A DNA stretch of 64,000 nucleotides from positions 47,438,451 to 47,502,450 of the forward strand of contig ML681989.1 in assembly GCA_007922195.1 (NCBI GenBank), written 5' to 3'. The translations under genes and the position numbers were made by a program. The DNA is from Podocnemis expansa (lineage: Eukaryota > Chordata > Testudines > Podocnemididae). The notes under the pieces were generated by a model that had not been told where the DNA came from, searched no databases, and saw nothing but the letters and a program-made list of their open reading frames with translations. The stretch's first letter is position 1, and each line of letters begins with the position of its first letter. Shown piece after piece: positions 35,243 through 47,498 of this stretch.

Positions 35243-35411
35243 CTGAATTACTAATGTTGCCTTATGCTTCTTGCTGTACATTCTTGGCTTGAATCCAATA
35301 GTTATAAGAGTTCCAACAGTGTCAAGTGGAAGAAGTTCCCCAGCTTGAGGCAATACAACAAACTCTGGGTCACTGTCTGGCAGAAAGTATGCAGTGAATG
35401 GTTCAGGATAC
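35243..35411 (-). CDS. CFAP47: CFAP47, penultimate coding exon
   Basis: This exon is 169 nt. It starts with one base that completes an arginine codon from the previous exon, then 56 codons. The acceptor is TTCTTCTATAG and the donor is CAG|GTGAGT. The peptide starts YPEPFTAYFLPDSDPEF, goes through AGELLPLDTVGTLITIGF and ends HKATLVIQ. These match my recollection of the C-terminal Ig-like (ASH/MSP-type) beta-sandwich segment of vertebrate CFAP47. It continues exactly into TASMQW of the last exon, 20.3 kb away. No stop or frameshift is present. Confidence 0.92.
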
Positions 35412-36115
35412 CTATAGAAGAATATATAATAATATTTTGCCTATAATATTTCATTATGAAATTCTATTTAAAAGTAACACATCTTCTGTTACATTAGACC
35501 TGCAAATAAACTTTAATGCTACCATGAAGTTGTGAGTCATGATACTTCATAACTTATGGGATGCTTACTGAATAATAATTGGGCTGTTGGCACATTAATG
35601 AAAAAGGAAACACAACTGATATTTAAAGAGAACTTAACTTACTAATATGAAAATAGCCTTAACATCATCATGATTTCAGTTGGAGTTGTGTGTATAGCAA
35701 ATGGAATTTAATCATCCCATTATATCAAAAGCAATGCATTTTGAAAACCACAATGTTATGTTGTTTAATAACTAAAATTTAATTTCTAAACTGGGGTAGA
35801 GGATCATGTATTTCTGTGTTTTCTGTGTCCCAACTACCACCTGTTTAGATGGTATTAAAATAGGGAAGGAATCCTAAATGCCTTGGAAAGAACAAAACTC
35901 TTCCTCCTCCTCTTCCCAAGTTACATGAATATTTTTGTACATAAACATTTTATGCATTAAATCCAGCATTTTAAAAATTGTGTTAAATAAATGATACCTA
36001 TATAGAGTGACTATCGGTCCACTGACAGTATGGAAATGGGATTTTATGAGAGATTTTCTTCTATTACAGAAATTGTAGGATTTGCTGTCTAGCAAGTTTC
36101 AGGTTAGTACAGTAA
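35412..36115. other. CFAP47 intron, no recognised feature
   Basis: AT-rich intron; no exon-like or repeat-like segment named. Confidence 0.4.
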
Positions 36116-36215
36116 AACAAATAAACAAGTAATCCCGTGGGCACTTAAGGACTAACAAACTTATTTTTTGCATGAGCTTTTGTGGGAGAAAATCCCACTT
36201 CATCTAATTTTCAAT
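36116..36215 (+). repeat. dispersed repeat copy ('GTGGGCACTTAAGGACTAAC')
   Basis: ACAAGTAATCCCGTGGGCAC, GACTAACAAACTTATT, GCATGAGCTTTTGTGGG and ATCCCACTTCATCT appear in the order of the common turtle repeat also seen at 296-347 and 20217-20298. It is the most complete 3' part in this window. Confidence 0.75.
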
Positions 36216-36339
36216 GCAGACAGTGGTCAGCCATACAAAAGATGAGTAACAATTTCCCTTTATTCTTTCCCAAATTGTAGGAACTTTCTCATCTCTTTAG
36301 GAACATATCATTATTAACTTAATGTTTTCATAGTAAAAA

Positions 36340-36840
36340 TTGGATTGCTTTTCTCCCACCCCAAAATTCTCTCTTGTTTTGTTAGTGATGACAATCCCAT
36401 TATCCTGCCTGTCATCTACTTTGCTGTTAACCTGGGGGTTGTCATCTGGTCATCACTCTTCTTACATCCTGTTGGTGTCCAAATCTTGCAACTCCTTCTT
36501 GCACAATGCTTAAGAAATCTGACCCTTCCTCTGTAATGAGAGCCACAGCTTTCTGCTGTTCCCTCATCATTTCTCTTCTTAATTACTGCAACCTCCTTCT
36601 CTAAATATAGGTTTCAGTTGCAATCTCGTCGCCTCCTCCAGTCCATCCCAAGTGTAGCTGCCAATATTTTATTTTCCTTCAGTCTTATCACAGCATCTTC
36701 CCCCTTTGTTGGCTTCCTCTTTATCAGAAAAATATTAAATGTGTTATCCTCGTCTTTAAGGTTCTGCATAAAATTCCCCACACTACTTTTGATATGTTGT
36801 CAACATCTCTGTATTCGTGGGTTACCATTCCCAAAAACAA
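36340..36840 (+). mobile_element. L2-like LINE remnant, C-terminal reverse-transcriptase region
   Basis: The plus-strand text TCTGCTGTTCCCTCATCATT, ATTACTGCAACCTCCTTCTC, CGCCTCCTCCAGTCCATCCC and CCTCGTCTTTAAGGTTCTGC follows the end of the L2-type open reading frame. In translation RRLLQSIPSVAANILF corresponds to the family's LQ..QNAAARI segment, with the arginine lost. The frame is broken. It is an ancient, sense-to-plus insertion. Confidence 0.7.
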
Positions 36841-38040
36841 CTTTTATTTGTGCAACTAGCTTTTAAAAATAAAATCTCTCATCCATAATTCAGTTATTCA
36901 ATATTTTATGTTGGACCCCTTTTCTGTGGAAATGTCCCAATTTTTCTGGGTAAATGGCATGCTACAAACTACATGTCAAGGAATTGATGTAGAATTTATG
37001 GAAACTATACTATGTTGTTAAAGAGAAGGTTACTATGAAATAACTGAGGCTCTTCAAGATGTGTGTTCCTGTGGTTGCTTCACTTCAGGTGTTGATGCAT
37101 CCTGGCACCATCAGTCAGAGATCTTTAGCAGCAACGCCTATCCAAGTTGTGCACACACAGTGATTGTCACATGGTACCATTGTGAGATCATTGACTTCTG
37201 GGTATATATTCTGACTGTGCAAATAACATTCCTTCAGTTTTGTGATGGAATGCATTGATGGCTGCAAGGCGTACTCTGCTGGAACTCATTAAGTGTCCCA
37301 AGGTTATTGTTCTAGTATGGAGCCCAGAACTAGCAGAAAGGGTATTGAAAGTTTGTTAGTGTCTTCGTTTTGGCACTATATGTAGAGACTCTTCCATTTC
37401 TGACAATAAGATTCACATGTGGTTTGTTTCCCTCTATTAAGTAATATCTGTTTCACTTGTTCTGAACAGTTTACTCTGTTTCGATAGAACCAGCTCGTCA
37501 GGTGAAATCTTCTCAGAGTGCGAAGGAGAATCTATGAGAGGAGATCCATCCAGAGGGGGAGCTGTCGTGGGGCACAGAGCTACACTGTCATCAGATAAGA
37601 CTACCAGGTTTGTCTTGGCCATGTTGGGGATATGAGTATTACTCTGGCTCTGTCATGTTGTATCTTATGTATTACTCTTAATAGTAATGAGATTGGTGGA
37701 AATGTATATAGCAGTAGTGCTTCCATTTGAGGGGGAAGGCATCATCCAGGTAATGGGGTCCCAGTCTCAAACAAAACTGTGGGTGTTTCTGAGATTTCAT
37801 TGTAGTCTATTGATCAGAATCCCCATAATTGGAATATTGGTTTCAGAACTGTATTGTGTATTTCCCACTGATGATCTTGAAGGAACTGTGTACTCATATG
37901 TTGTCTGTCATATTCCAACAGCCTGAGAAGAATGAAGCTGAGCTGGTTATGTTGTGACTTGTGCACCAATTCCATCGCCTCATTGCTTCCATATATAGGG
38001 AATGGGATTGGGCTCTAACCTATCAATTTACATAGAACAT

Positions 38041-38960
38041 TCAGAAGATGTTTTTGGTCATTATGTGTACTGTTTTGTTCATTATCTGAGGAAGGAACCA
38101 CAGACATGCATTGTGGGCTGCCCATAGTTCAAGCAGGCTGATATGTATTTGTGTTCCCATGGAAGACCACTGTCTTTGAATGGTCTGTCGTTGCATGTGG
38201 ATGGCCCATTCCATTAATAAAGCACTCACTGCAATTGTTCTTGTTGGAAAGGTATTCCTGAACATACATTTTTCTGGTTTTGTCCACCAGTAGAGTGTTG
38301 ACTTGGATATTATGAGGCTTCTGTTGAGGCTGTGTTTGTTTTGCATGTGGTCTGAATGCAGCCATCCTTGTAGGCAATGCATGCCCAGACATCCATGTTT
38401 TACCATGAAAGTAGTGGCCAATACATGGCCTTATTAGTTGGAGGCAGATACATGTTGTCAAATATGTATGACTTCTTTTTGTTTATCTACAACCCAAGGC
38501 TTTGAAAGAGCTTGATGATCCTCTGATTATCTATTGCCTCTGATTGAATGGGATTTCTCAGTCAGTCAGTCATGGAGATATGGGAATGTTATTATTTTCT
38601 ATTTGTGTAGGTGTGCTACTACTACTGCAAGGTTTTTTTAAGAAGACTCATGGCACTGTGGAGAGGTCAAATGATAGTACTCTATATTGCGAATAAATTT
38701 TTCTAACTGTGAAATGAAGGAATTTTCTGTCAGATGGGTGTATTGTGATGTAGAAAGATATATCCTGTAGGTCAATGGTGGTGAACCAGTCCCCTTGTTA
38801 CAGTGCTGGAATTATCATGGGTAATGTGACAATCTTGAATCTTTGAGCTTTCTAAAGTTTAGAATATATATCCAACTTCTACTTTTCTTGTGTAGTAAGA
38901 AATACTGGGAATGGAATCTCTTCTCTATGTATTGTGGAGGAACTTGTTCCACTGCAGCTA
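38041..38960 (-). pseudogene. DIRS-B RNase H and reverse transcriptase remnants
   Basis: The RNase H part reads HISLLELWAAHNACLWFLP (ORF 38041-38421), which lines up with INLLELRAVRKACHHFLP of DIRS-C; the motif arginine is changed to W. Above 38461 the frames give WLTEKSHSIRGN followed by ALSKPWVVDKQK and, higher, GDWFTTIDLQDIFLH, which are the thumb and palm regions of the DIRS reverse transcriptase. Stops and frameshifts are frequent. It is a fossil. Confidence 0.72.
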
Positions 38961-39199
38961 ACTGTAAAAGAAATTGTACTTCTTGTTACAATAGGTACCC
39001 ATGAGAGGGTGCTGGAAGACTGATGGGAGAGGTGTTTGGTGGGTGGAAGTGATGTGAAAGGGATTATGTTACCTGCTACTATAAATTGCTAAAACCTATT
39101 TGTCTGATGTATTTGATGCCCATGTTATTAAAAAATTGCACTTGGTGTCCAGAGTTTTTTGAGTTATCTATTAGTACTGGAATGTAAGGCAGGTCTTTT

Positions 39200-40260
39200 A
39201 GACCCTCAGCTAATCCTTCAAAATGACTGCTTCACTGATTTCAGTTGAGAAGATCACAACGACTTTGTCTGCAGCCATCTCCATCTTTGGGGCCTCAGTC
39301 TTTTTTTGTAGACATCATACAATCTCTGTTGCTGGGGGAATAATGATTTCCCATGTTCATATAGCTGGTATTTCCTCATTTAGGTGCAAATGTGTATTTA
39401 TACCAAGACTTCTTTGGGTTGCCCTGGAGTCCTTCATGGAATAGAGGACTTCATTAGTTTTCATTGAGAATAGTTTCTCTCTATTGAAATGAAGATTTTC
39501 CATTTTTGATTGTAGGTGTTTTGGTATTCCAGAGGGCTACCACAATGAAGCCCTCTACATGACCACAGCTGTGGCAGTTATTCATGCTACTGTCTCAACT
39601 CTGTTGAGGACTGCTTGCAAAGCTGTGCAATCTATCAGCTGTTCCTCAGTTATCATGGCTCACAATTGATCCATTCTATCTTCTGGTAGATGGTTGATGA
39701 AATTGCTGAATTTATTACAACTGTCATAATCACATTTTGCTAGTAGTGCTCTATAGGTCCTACTACGGATTATAGTGTTGCAGAAAAATGGAGGAAGTGC
39801 AGAAAAGGGATGGGTTTATGTCACATTTGCTTTCCCTTTTGGTTTGCAGCCTCTACCACTAAAAAGTTTGGACAGCAAGTTAAAATATAAATTGATTAAA
39901 GTTTTCTGCTGTGGTGGAAGATGGTGGCATTATTGCCTTGTCAGATGATCACAAAAATAGTGTGTTCTGTTCCTGACCTTCTGTTTGTCATTTCTTCATG
40001 GGTTTCAGAAGTTTCAGGCATGATCTTAACTCGCCACAAGGTAATGTTCCAGAATAACTGTATGCTGCCCATGGGTCCCATGGTGTCCACTGTATTAGGA
40101 AGAGCATTAGTGGACAGATCTGGGACTGACCATACCATTGTTGCATTTCTCTGCTGTACTGATGTTTCAGCTTTGTCATGATGCAGACTTGTGTCCAATG
40201 GAGGAAGAATGGTATAATGAAAAGGCACCTTCTTCGTTATCTTCATCATTGCCTGACAAT
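39200..40260 (-). pseudogene. DIRS-B gag-like remnant
   Basis: On the minus strand around 39530-39660 the text ALQAVLNRVETVA, a stop, then ATAVVM and RASLW matches ALLQAALDGADAA and SGVVMRRSSWL of DIRS-A. The rest up to about 40260 is assigned by position only. An open frame of 102 codons at 39941-40249 has no recognisable domain. Confidence 0.5.
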
Positions 40261-40280
40261 GGGGTAGTGATAGGTGACAG

Positions 40281-40363
40281 TTTTAGTTCAAACTAGACAC
40301 AGCCTAGTGTAGACAGGGTTCAACTTAGTTAATTTGAACTAATTTGCTAATGGAAACATAGCC
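40281..40363. mobile_element. fragment of AGTTCAAACTA-type MITE
   Basis: The 83 bp segment contains TTTTAGTTCAAACTAGACAC and ends GGAAACATAGCC, matching the right end of the family at 11095-11523. The left half is missing. Confidence 0.6.
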
Positions 40364-41073
40364 TCGAAGTATCACCAGACTCCTTGTTTGCTTTGCTGAA
40401 CTACACTAGCAAAGCTGCCCCTTTGGAATTTCCCTCAGAAGCATACGCTACAACTAATAATCAACTGTAATACAGTTGTAAATAACTTAAGATGGGACTG
40501 CCCCAGCAGCTCCATTATTAATGAGCCAAGTTACCATAGAAGAACCCGAAGTTCAGTACCATCCTCCTATTTTCAAGGTCAGCAAGGATTAAGAGAGAAT
40601 ATATTTGTGGCTCCAAGAAACTTTGCATCTAAGCCATAGGTGTCACATGCAGACTTGGCTAAATAAAGGTTTTCCTAGGTGTAGTGTTCAGGAGAAACAC
40701 ATGCATGAAATAAATTTTAGTGCAGATTTCTATGCCATGTCAGAGTCCATTATAAACGAAGAGATGTAAATGTATCTTCTAGCCTTTCAGTTTTAAAATT
40801 AGTATCACAGGCTACAGTAATCAAGATTGAATATTAACGACCAAGACAACGTTAACCTCATTCTTACTGAATACCAAATAGCAACTAGAAAATAAATCCA
40901 TGGCACCAGCAAGAATGAGAAACGAAAAGTTTTTATCAAATATTTCCAGCTTTTTAGTTCAATCTTTAGATTATCCTGTAAGTAGGAGTATATGCTAATT
41001 TATATTCAAATCATTCTTGATGTTGGATATTGCTAAACATAGAAGTTTTAATGAATTCTAGAGACCTATGCTA

Positions 41074-41135
41074 GAAAAGAAAAGAAAAGAAAAGAAAAGA
41101 AAAGAAAAGAAAAGAAAAGAAAAGAAAAGAAAAAA
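41074..41135. repeat. (AAAAG)n microsatellite
   Basis: About twelve uninterrupted AAAAG units. Uninterrupted length suggests it may vary between individuals. Confidence 0.95.
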
Positions 41136-42208
41136 TCTTTCTGTGATGTCTATAAATCCTTTTTAGGCTCACCAAATCTATTTTACTGCCCTGAATATAT
41201 ACATAGTCAATTACATTATGGCCTTTGCAAAATATCCATTACATTTATACTCGTCTTCTTTACCTGCCAGTAAGTTAACTCTTTGTCACGTCAGGTGATG
41301 AGATATATTCCCTATTGATTACTGCCCTTTGATATACAACAGACTTCTCATAATTTACAGGGGCTGCTTATATGTGTTTGAAAACTATAGTCCTAAGAGA
41401 AAGTTGTAGGAGTTTTCATCCAAATATATATTTTTTCTAGTAAGAATAGAATAACATATGAATGCATTTAACACCACAGGAAAATAATGGCTTGCATTTG
41501 TGAATTCTACTGTGTAGTTTCAACAGTACTTGAATTAAGGGAAGTAAAGCTCGTTATGACAAAGTTGCTGTTGAGCACTCTTAACAGGTCTGGCTTATGA
41601 AATTCACATTTCTAAGAAGCCTTATCAGGTATTATAAAATTTTATGTTTTATTTGGAAAGCACAAGTTCAATGATTGGCACTTCTCAACAAAATGATGAC
41701 ATATAGAAAATAGTAAGGTCTCCATCATTTATCATTGATAACATTATGTACCTGTCTGAAAGCAACTTAGGTTTAATCAATCAGACTAAGGCATGTGCCT
41801 TTGACATCAAAAGAGATTTTATCTTCACTGATGACCCTGCACCCTTGGAAATATAGCTCAGAATCTTTAAAACCCAGAAGCAGAGTGACACAAAGCCATG
41901 TTATGCAGTTTAGTAGCTAAGCTGGGATGAAAAGGATCTGGTGTCTCCATGTTATGAAAACAAGTAAATCTATGAATTTTTTTTTTTTTTTGCAAAGGCA
42001 AGATTTCCCTTTTTGTTTTTCTTTGTAAGTAGAGCTAAATATGCAAACTGGTGAGTTACTTCCCACTACAGCAACTCCTTTATTAACTACAACACCAATA
42101 TGGTAAATACCAAGTACCACATTACAAAAAATATGATTACAAGCTTTTATTTGTGACCATGCTTTAAAGGTTCCAATATCAGTATTAACACTATGTCAAC
42201 TATAACCT

Positions 42209-42231
42209 CAAAAAAAAAAAAAAAAAAAAAA
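42209..42231. repeat. poly(A) run
   Basis: About 23 consecutive A. It could mark the tail of an old retroposed copy but no element body is recognised next to it. Confidence 0.85.
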
Positions 42232-43580
42232 GCTTGGATACCATTTGTACTTACTCTACATGAAAGAGAAAATATTCTAATTTTATCACTGGATTGATGG
42301 GAGAATTTCACAAAATTGTTCCAGATTAGATTGAATGATATCAAAATCCAGAACTCATTTTATTTGATATAATTATTGATGTGTATATAACATATATAAT
42401 ATGTATATATAATTATGCACACACTGTTATGGAAAGAGAGAGAGAAAGAAAATGTGATGCACATCCAATGAATGAATTTGCTTGCTGCATGATTCTGACA
42501 TGCTGCTAATTCTACTAAAATACAGCAGTGGAGTCAGAAGTAATTTTATCAATGTTGGCAGTATAAAACAGATTTAATTTTTACCATAAGAGGTCATAAA
42601 GACATAGAAAAATGTATATTTTTAAAAATTAGAAACAAATGACACAATCAATGGTAGAGCCAAAATGTCCTACACATCATTTTCTAGGCAGCACTGAAAT
42701 TAACCCCGGATAACCTTTTTTTTTGAACAAGAAACTCCTTTATAACAAATTTACTCTGTATAAGAGGGGTGGGTGAACTGACAGGCAAAGTACTTGAACT
42801 CCAGACTTATGCCAGGCTCTGAGAATTAGATTGAAATAGATAACTCTGCCACATCTAGTCCCTATTCATTGAGGAATTCTCTTCCCAGTCAGCTGGTAGA
42901 AATTTTTTTGCTGGAATGATTCTGCAAGAAAATTTCAGTATTGCTGGAAGATGTGGATTTTCCATCAGGAGAATGGAAATGAGGGCTACTGGGCTGCCTG
43001 ACAGTGACAGAAGCTTTCCTGGAGAATTGCAGAAGCAGAAGGACCTAGTGCTCTGCCTCCCCTCCTTACCTGCAGCTCAAGGAGCCACAGTGGCAGTGTC
43101 CTGCCATGCAGAGTGTTTTCAGGCTGGCAATCCCCACCTTCCAGGGTTTGCAGCTCTGGGGCAATTCCCCATGTCAGGGGTTCTAGTTTTCCTGCTGTGG
43201 AATCAGGGTCTATTGTTCCAGGGCAGCCCCACTATGGGGGTTGCCCTAAGCTTGGAACAACCATGGTTTCCAGAATCCCAAGACAGGTAGGAATGCCTTT
43301 CAGGAGTCATGAAATTTTGAAAACACTTATTATATTATGATTCAGAACAAAGAATCAGAAATCCCATATTTCAGCCAGCTCTTTCTCCAGTTTCACCCTA
43401 AATTCAACTCTGCTTCTTTTCCACTGTTGCAAAATCACTAACAAACTTCAGTACTAACTGAACATATTATGCACACTTATCTTCAGGAGGTATCAAATGG
43501 GATTTTCTTCATTTAAGAATTGTATATTTTTGAAACCAGACAAGTTGAACTGATCCACTTAAACTCTGAATGTATTGGCT

Positions 43581-45240
43581 TAGAATCATGAAATCATAGA
43601 AACTGGAAGGGCCCATGAGAGGTCATCGAATCCAGTCCCCTGCACTCATGGCAGGACCAAGTACCCTCTTAAACCATTCCTAACAGGTGCTTGTCTAACC
43701 TGCTCTTAAAACCTTCCAATGACGGAGATTCCATAACTTGCCTCAGCAACTTATTCCAATGGTTAATCACCCTAATTTCCTAATGCCCAATTTAAACCTC
43801 CCTAGCTCTAATTTAAGTCCATTGCTTCTTGTCCTATCATCAGCAGCTACAGAGAACAATTTTCCTCCCTTCTCCTCGTGACAGCCTTTCAGGTACTTGA
43901 AAGCTATGATGTCACCTCTCAGTTTCCTCTTTTCCAGACTAAACAAACCCAGTGTTTTCAATCTCCCCTCATAAGTCAAGTGTTCCAGACCCCTAATCAT
44001 TTCAGTTGCTCTTCTCTGGAATTTTTGCCATTTTTCAACATCTTTCCTGAAATGAGGTGTCCAGAACTGGCCACCATACTCTAGTTAAGGCCTAATCAGG
44101 GTCGACTACAGTAGAAGAATTACTTTGTGTGTCTTATTTACAGTATTTCTGTTAATACATCCCAGAGTGGTGTTTGATTTTTTAGCAACAGTGTTACTCT
44201 GTTGACACTTGTTTAGTTTGTGGTCCAATATGACAACCAAATCCCTTTCAACAGTACTCCTTCAGAGGCAGTCATTGCCCATTTTGTATATGTGCATTGG
44301 ATTGTTCTTTCCTAAGTGGAATACTGTACACTTGTCTTTAATTAATTTCATTGTGTTTACATGAGACAATTTCACCACCTTGTCCAAATAATTTTTAATT
44401 GTGATCCTATCCTCCAAAGCTCTTGCAACCCCTCCCAGCTTGGTATCATCCACAAACTTTAGAAGTGTACTCTCTATGACATTATCTAAATCATTGATGA
44501 AAATATTGAACAGAACTGGACCCAGAACCAGCCCCTGCAGTATGCCACCCATTATGCCCTTCCAGCATGAGTGTGAACCATTGACAACTATTCTTTAGGA
44601 GTGGTTATTCAACTAGCTTTTCACCCATCTTATAGTAGCTCCATCCAGGTTGTACTTCCTTAGTTCGTTAATGAGGTGATGCAAGACTGTATCAAAAGCC
44701 TTAGTAAAGTCTAGATACACCACATCTACCACTTCCCCTCTACCCGCAAGGCTTGTTAACACATTCTAGAAAGCTATCAGGTTAGTTTGACATGATTTGT
44801 TCTTGACGAATCTATGCTATCACTTAACACCTTATTCTTTTCTAGATGTTTTCGAATGGTTTCTTTAATTATTCGTGCCATTATTTTTCCTGTTACAGAG
44901 CTTAAACTGACTGGTCTATAATTCCCTGGATTGTCCTTATTTCCCTTTTTATAGATGGGCACTATCTTTGCTCTTTTCCAGTCCTCTGGTACAGCTCCAG
45001 TCTTCTGTGATTTTTCAAAGATAATAGTTAATGGCTTGGATACCTTCTGAGTCAGCTCCTTGAGTATTCCAGGGTGCACATCATCAAGCCCTGGAGACTG
45101 GAAGACACCTAGCTCATCTAGGTAATTTTTAATATGTAGTTTACTTATTTTAGCTTCTGATCCTATCCCATTTTTATTGCCCTCCCCTACATCACACATC
45201 TGATCAGCACCATCCTCCTCAGTGAAGTACTCATGATGAG
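43581..45240 (-). mobile_element. CR1 LINE, 5'-truncated, minus strand
   Basis: The 3' end lies at the left: TAGAATCATGAAATCATAG, then CTGGAAGGGCCCATGAGAGG and CCAGTCCCCTGCACTCATGG are the typical CR1 3' terminus read backwards. The right part encodes the reverse transcriptase in broken frames. The element is about 1.66 kb, so roughly the last third of a full CR1. It lies in a CFAP47 intron in the sense direction. Confidence 0.92.
44262..45240 (-). pseudogene. CR1 reverse transcriptase remnant
   Basis: The part 44777-45199 gives SPGLDDVHPGILKEL, PEDWKRAKIVPIYKKG and NPGNYRPVSLSSVTGKIM, the fingers and palm of CR1 reverse transcriptase; the frame extends upstream of its ATG through EYFTEEDGADQ. 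The part 44262-44552 gives LGPVLFNIFINDLD and LLKFVDDTKLGG, where FVDDTK is the catalytic aspartate pair. The two parts are in different frames and separated by stops at 44553-44776. The 5' half of the protein is missing. Confidence 0.9.
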
Positions 45241-47336
45241 AAGTATCTTACTACACTAGTAATTCCATTGAACATTGTAGTACCTTATGTAGTAATGTAA
45301 TATCACTATTAGCAAGCGTGGCATCAGGGATGTGCACAGAAATAAGAGTGTGACTACTTTTGGAGGTGCACATTCTTGGCCTCTTCTGGGGCCTCAGGGT
45401 TGGAGGAGCTCACTCTCCTGGCCCTAGAGCTAGAAGAGTTCTCTGTCACTGTTGATTATCGGGGAAACTGTGCCCCTGGTTTCTCCTTTAGTCCTTGTAT
45501 CTGCCCTCTGGTGATAGATTCTGGTCCTATGAAAATATTTTGATTTAATAAAAATACTAAAAATGATTACTCTATGGCCTGTGGCTAGCAAGACCTTATC
45601 CAAGTAAAACCTAATTGACTGCATGATTTCTTTTGTTATGGTCTGCAAGTTGTTGCCGCATATCTCAAACTAACCCTTTATTTCCTTTTTTATATTTTTT
45701 TAACTTAAGCCATTTGAGTAATTCAAGCATTAAATTTCATCTGTGACATGTAGATTTCTTGGATTTTTTAAATTTTATACTGAAAAAGAAAGTTGTGTTC
45801 TAAATTTTAGTTGTACACATTTTTATTTCTAGATTATAAACTCATCTCTTTCCAATCATCTACCCTCAAGATAAACAACAAACCAAAATCCAAAGCCGGA
45901 GGTTTGCAAAGCAATTTTGGACATGCTTTATAGTACAGTATTAGGAACATTTATGAAACACTGAACGTTGAGGGTGGGGGTGGGTATCTTTTCTATTTTA
46001 AACAAGGTTATAGCTTTTTCTGATAGAGAGAGAGTCTGTATTTCATCTAGGCACTTTCTTTTATATAACTGTAATGATTCAGACTTTATTATATCTTTCT
46101 CGAGAACATTAGCTCTTTTCACTACTATCAAACACCTACCAGCAGATTATAGCATTGCCAGGGCAATTGCTTCGCTTTTGTTCCCAAAACAACCTATTTT
46201 ACTGCAGCTGATAACTTGAACATTGTAATAGGAGGCTTGTGCAGTGTCTTGAGGAATCATCACCACTGACAGCCATCTATAAGCAGGAACATCTATCCTT
46301 CTGAAATGTACTGCTCTTGGAAGTAACTTCTTAAAAAAAAAATCAGTGAAGGCCAAGGACAGCTGTTTATTTTGGGGCTCTTATAATGACAAATTTATAA
46401 TGTATGTTAACTATCTGCTTACCTGCCAGTCTGCTTAGGACATATACCAGACATGCAATAAGAAGCAAATTCAAAAGGGAAAAAAAGCAACCTCAAAAAC
46501 ATCCATGCACTAATTCAAATTATATGTATCATATTTTCGCTTCAAGTTCACTTTGCCAATAGTTTTAAATTATTCATAGAAAAATCACATAGATGAATAT
46601 CATCTTCTTGCACTGTATAAGGGACTATCTTTTTAAACACTGCATTGTTATGCAATTATTATAAACTCACAGAAATTATTTTAATTTCAGATTACAATTA
46701 GTAATTTTCTGCAGGATTTATAAGAAGACATTATAACCTGTATACTAAGAAAAACATTACTGTCGATGAAAAAGGATATGAACGTTGACAGTGATTTCAC
46801 CAGAGGACAAAGTATATTCGAAGCAAGCTATTGATTTTTTTATTAATAGAATGAAACCACAAAGAACACCAACAATGCAAATTGAAGAAAATAGCACAGC
46901 ATTTTAGAACAGCTTCATCTTAGTTAAAGTGTTTGGGCACAGTTCTATCATTAGTCTGTAATGTAAACACCTTAGTGGTATACTATATAATTCTTTCACC
47001 TATATATTCTAGTGCACAAAAGCATTTTAGGGCCAAACTCTGTAGAAATCCTAATACAGGGGGCAAGCTCACATGCGTATTTTCAGAGCCAGCAACAAAT
47101 CAGAGTGTAGAATGCTTCTACTTGTGCTGCCACACCCACTGGACAGCATTTTTGTACTGCATCACTTGTTCACAAGGTCACTAGGGTAATGGATAATGAT
47201 TGATGATGTTGTCACAAGATTTACCAGCTTCATCCTGCTTCTCTTGCCCAAACCCATCCTGACTGATGTATTTCTCTTCTGAGCATGAATCTTAACCTCA
47301 AAACCTGGATATATGCTTAATCTCTGATGCCATTAC
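45241..47336. other. CFAP47 intron, no recognised feature
   Basis: AT-rich intron. The open frames seen are not protein-like. The splice donor of the exon 47337-47498 reads CAAG|GTAATG on the minus strand at its upper border. Confidence 0.45.
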
Positions 47337-47498
47337 CTTGTCTTACTTGTAAGTCTAAAGCCAATTACTGATTCTTTGTTTAAGCCGGCTGCTTCAATAT
47401 TGATGACATCATCTACTTCTGGCTCAGTGGCAAGTAACAGTATTGGAAACTTCCAGACTCCACCTGTGGTGCACCGTACCACCAACTTGGCCGAATTC
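47337..47498 (-). CDS. CFAP47: CFAP47, third-last coding exon
   Basis: This exon is 162 nt. The acceptor is CTTAATTTTTAG before GAATTCGG and the donor is ACAAG|GTAATG. It starts with one base completing an arginine (AG|G) and ends with two bases of the next arginine (AG|G), so both neighbours join in frame. The peptide starts NSAKLVVRCTTGGVWKFP and runs through LATEPEVDDVINIEAAG and LNKESVIGFRLTSKT. The W-K-F-P and E-P-x-V-D-D-V blocks are recognisable from vertebrate CFAP47. There is no long ATG-started frame here, so it is easily missed. Confidence 0.92.

Larger units (their letters stand above)
37028..40260 (-). mobile_element. strongly decayed DIRS element (DIRS-B)
   Basis: The left end (37028-37100) matches the DIRS-A left terminus: GGTTACTATGAAATAA, GAGGCTCTTCAAGATGTGTG and TTCACTTCAGGTG. 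Going up, the minus strand shows the linker DAF-x-W-x-Y and F (about 37690-37760), RNase H (38041-38461), reverse transcriptase (about 38460-38960) and the gag C-terminal part (about 39530-39660). No tyrosine recombinase is recognised between 37260 and 37690, so that part seems deleted. No right terminal repeat is seen; the right border is approximate. All frames are broken. Confidence 0.75.
40364..43580. other. CFAP47 intron with simple repeats
   Basis: No exon is seen. An AAAAG tract lies at 41074-41135 and an A-run at 42209-42231. The stretch 42900-43300 is G+C richer and has a 124-codon open frame on the plus strand (42916-43290) without a recognisable domain; it may be an unclassified repeat. 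Confidence 0.45.

Noticed and set aside
41074..41135. CRISPR-like or other functional array
   Set aside because: It is a plain AAAAG microsatellite without spacers, in a vertebrate intron.
42916..43290. 124-codon plus-strand frame
   Set aside because: No recognisable domain and no splice or promoter context; probably an unclassified repeat.
43767..44000. 77-codon minus-strand frame (RGLEHLTYEGRLKTLGLFS) as a host protein
   Set aside because: It is the C-terminal tail region of CR1 near its 3' end, included in the CR1 element.
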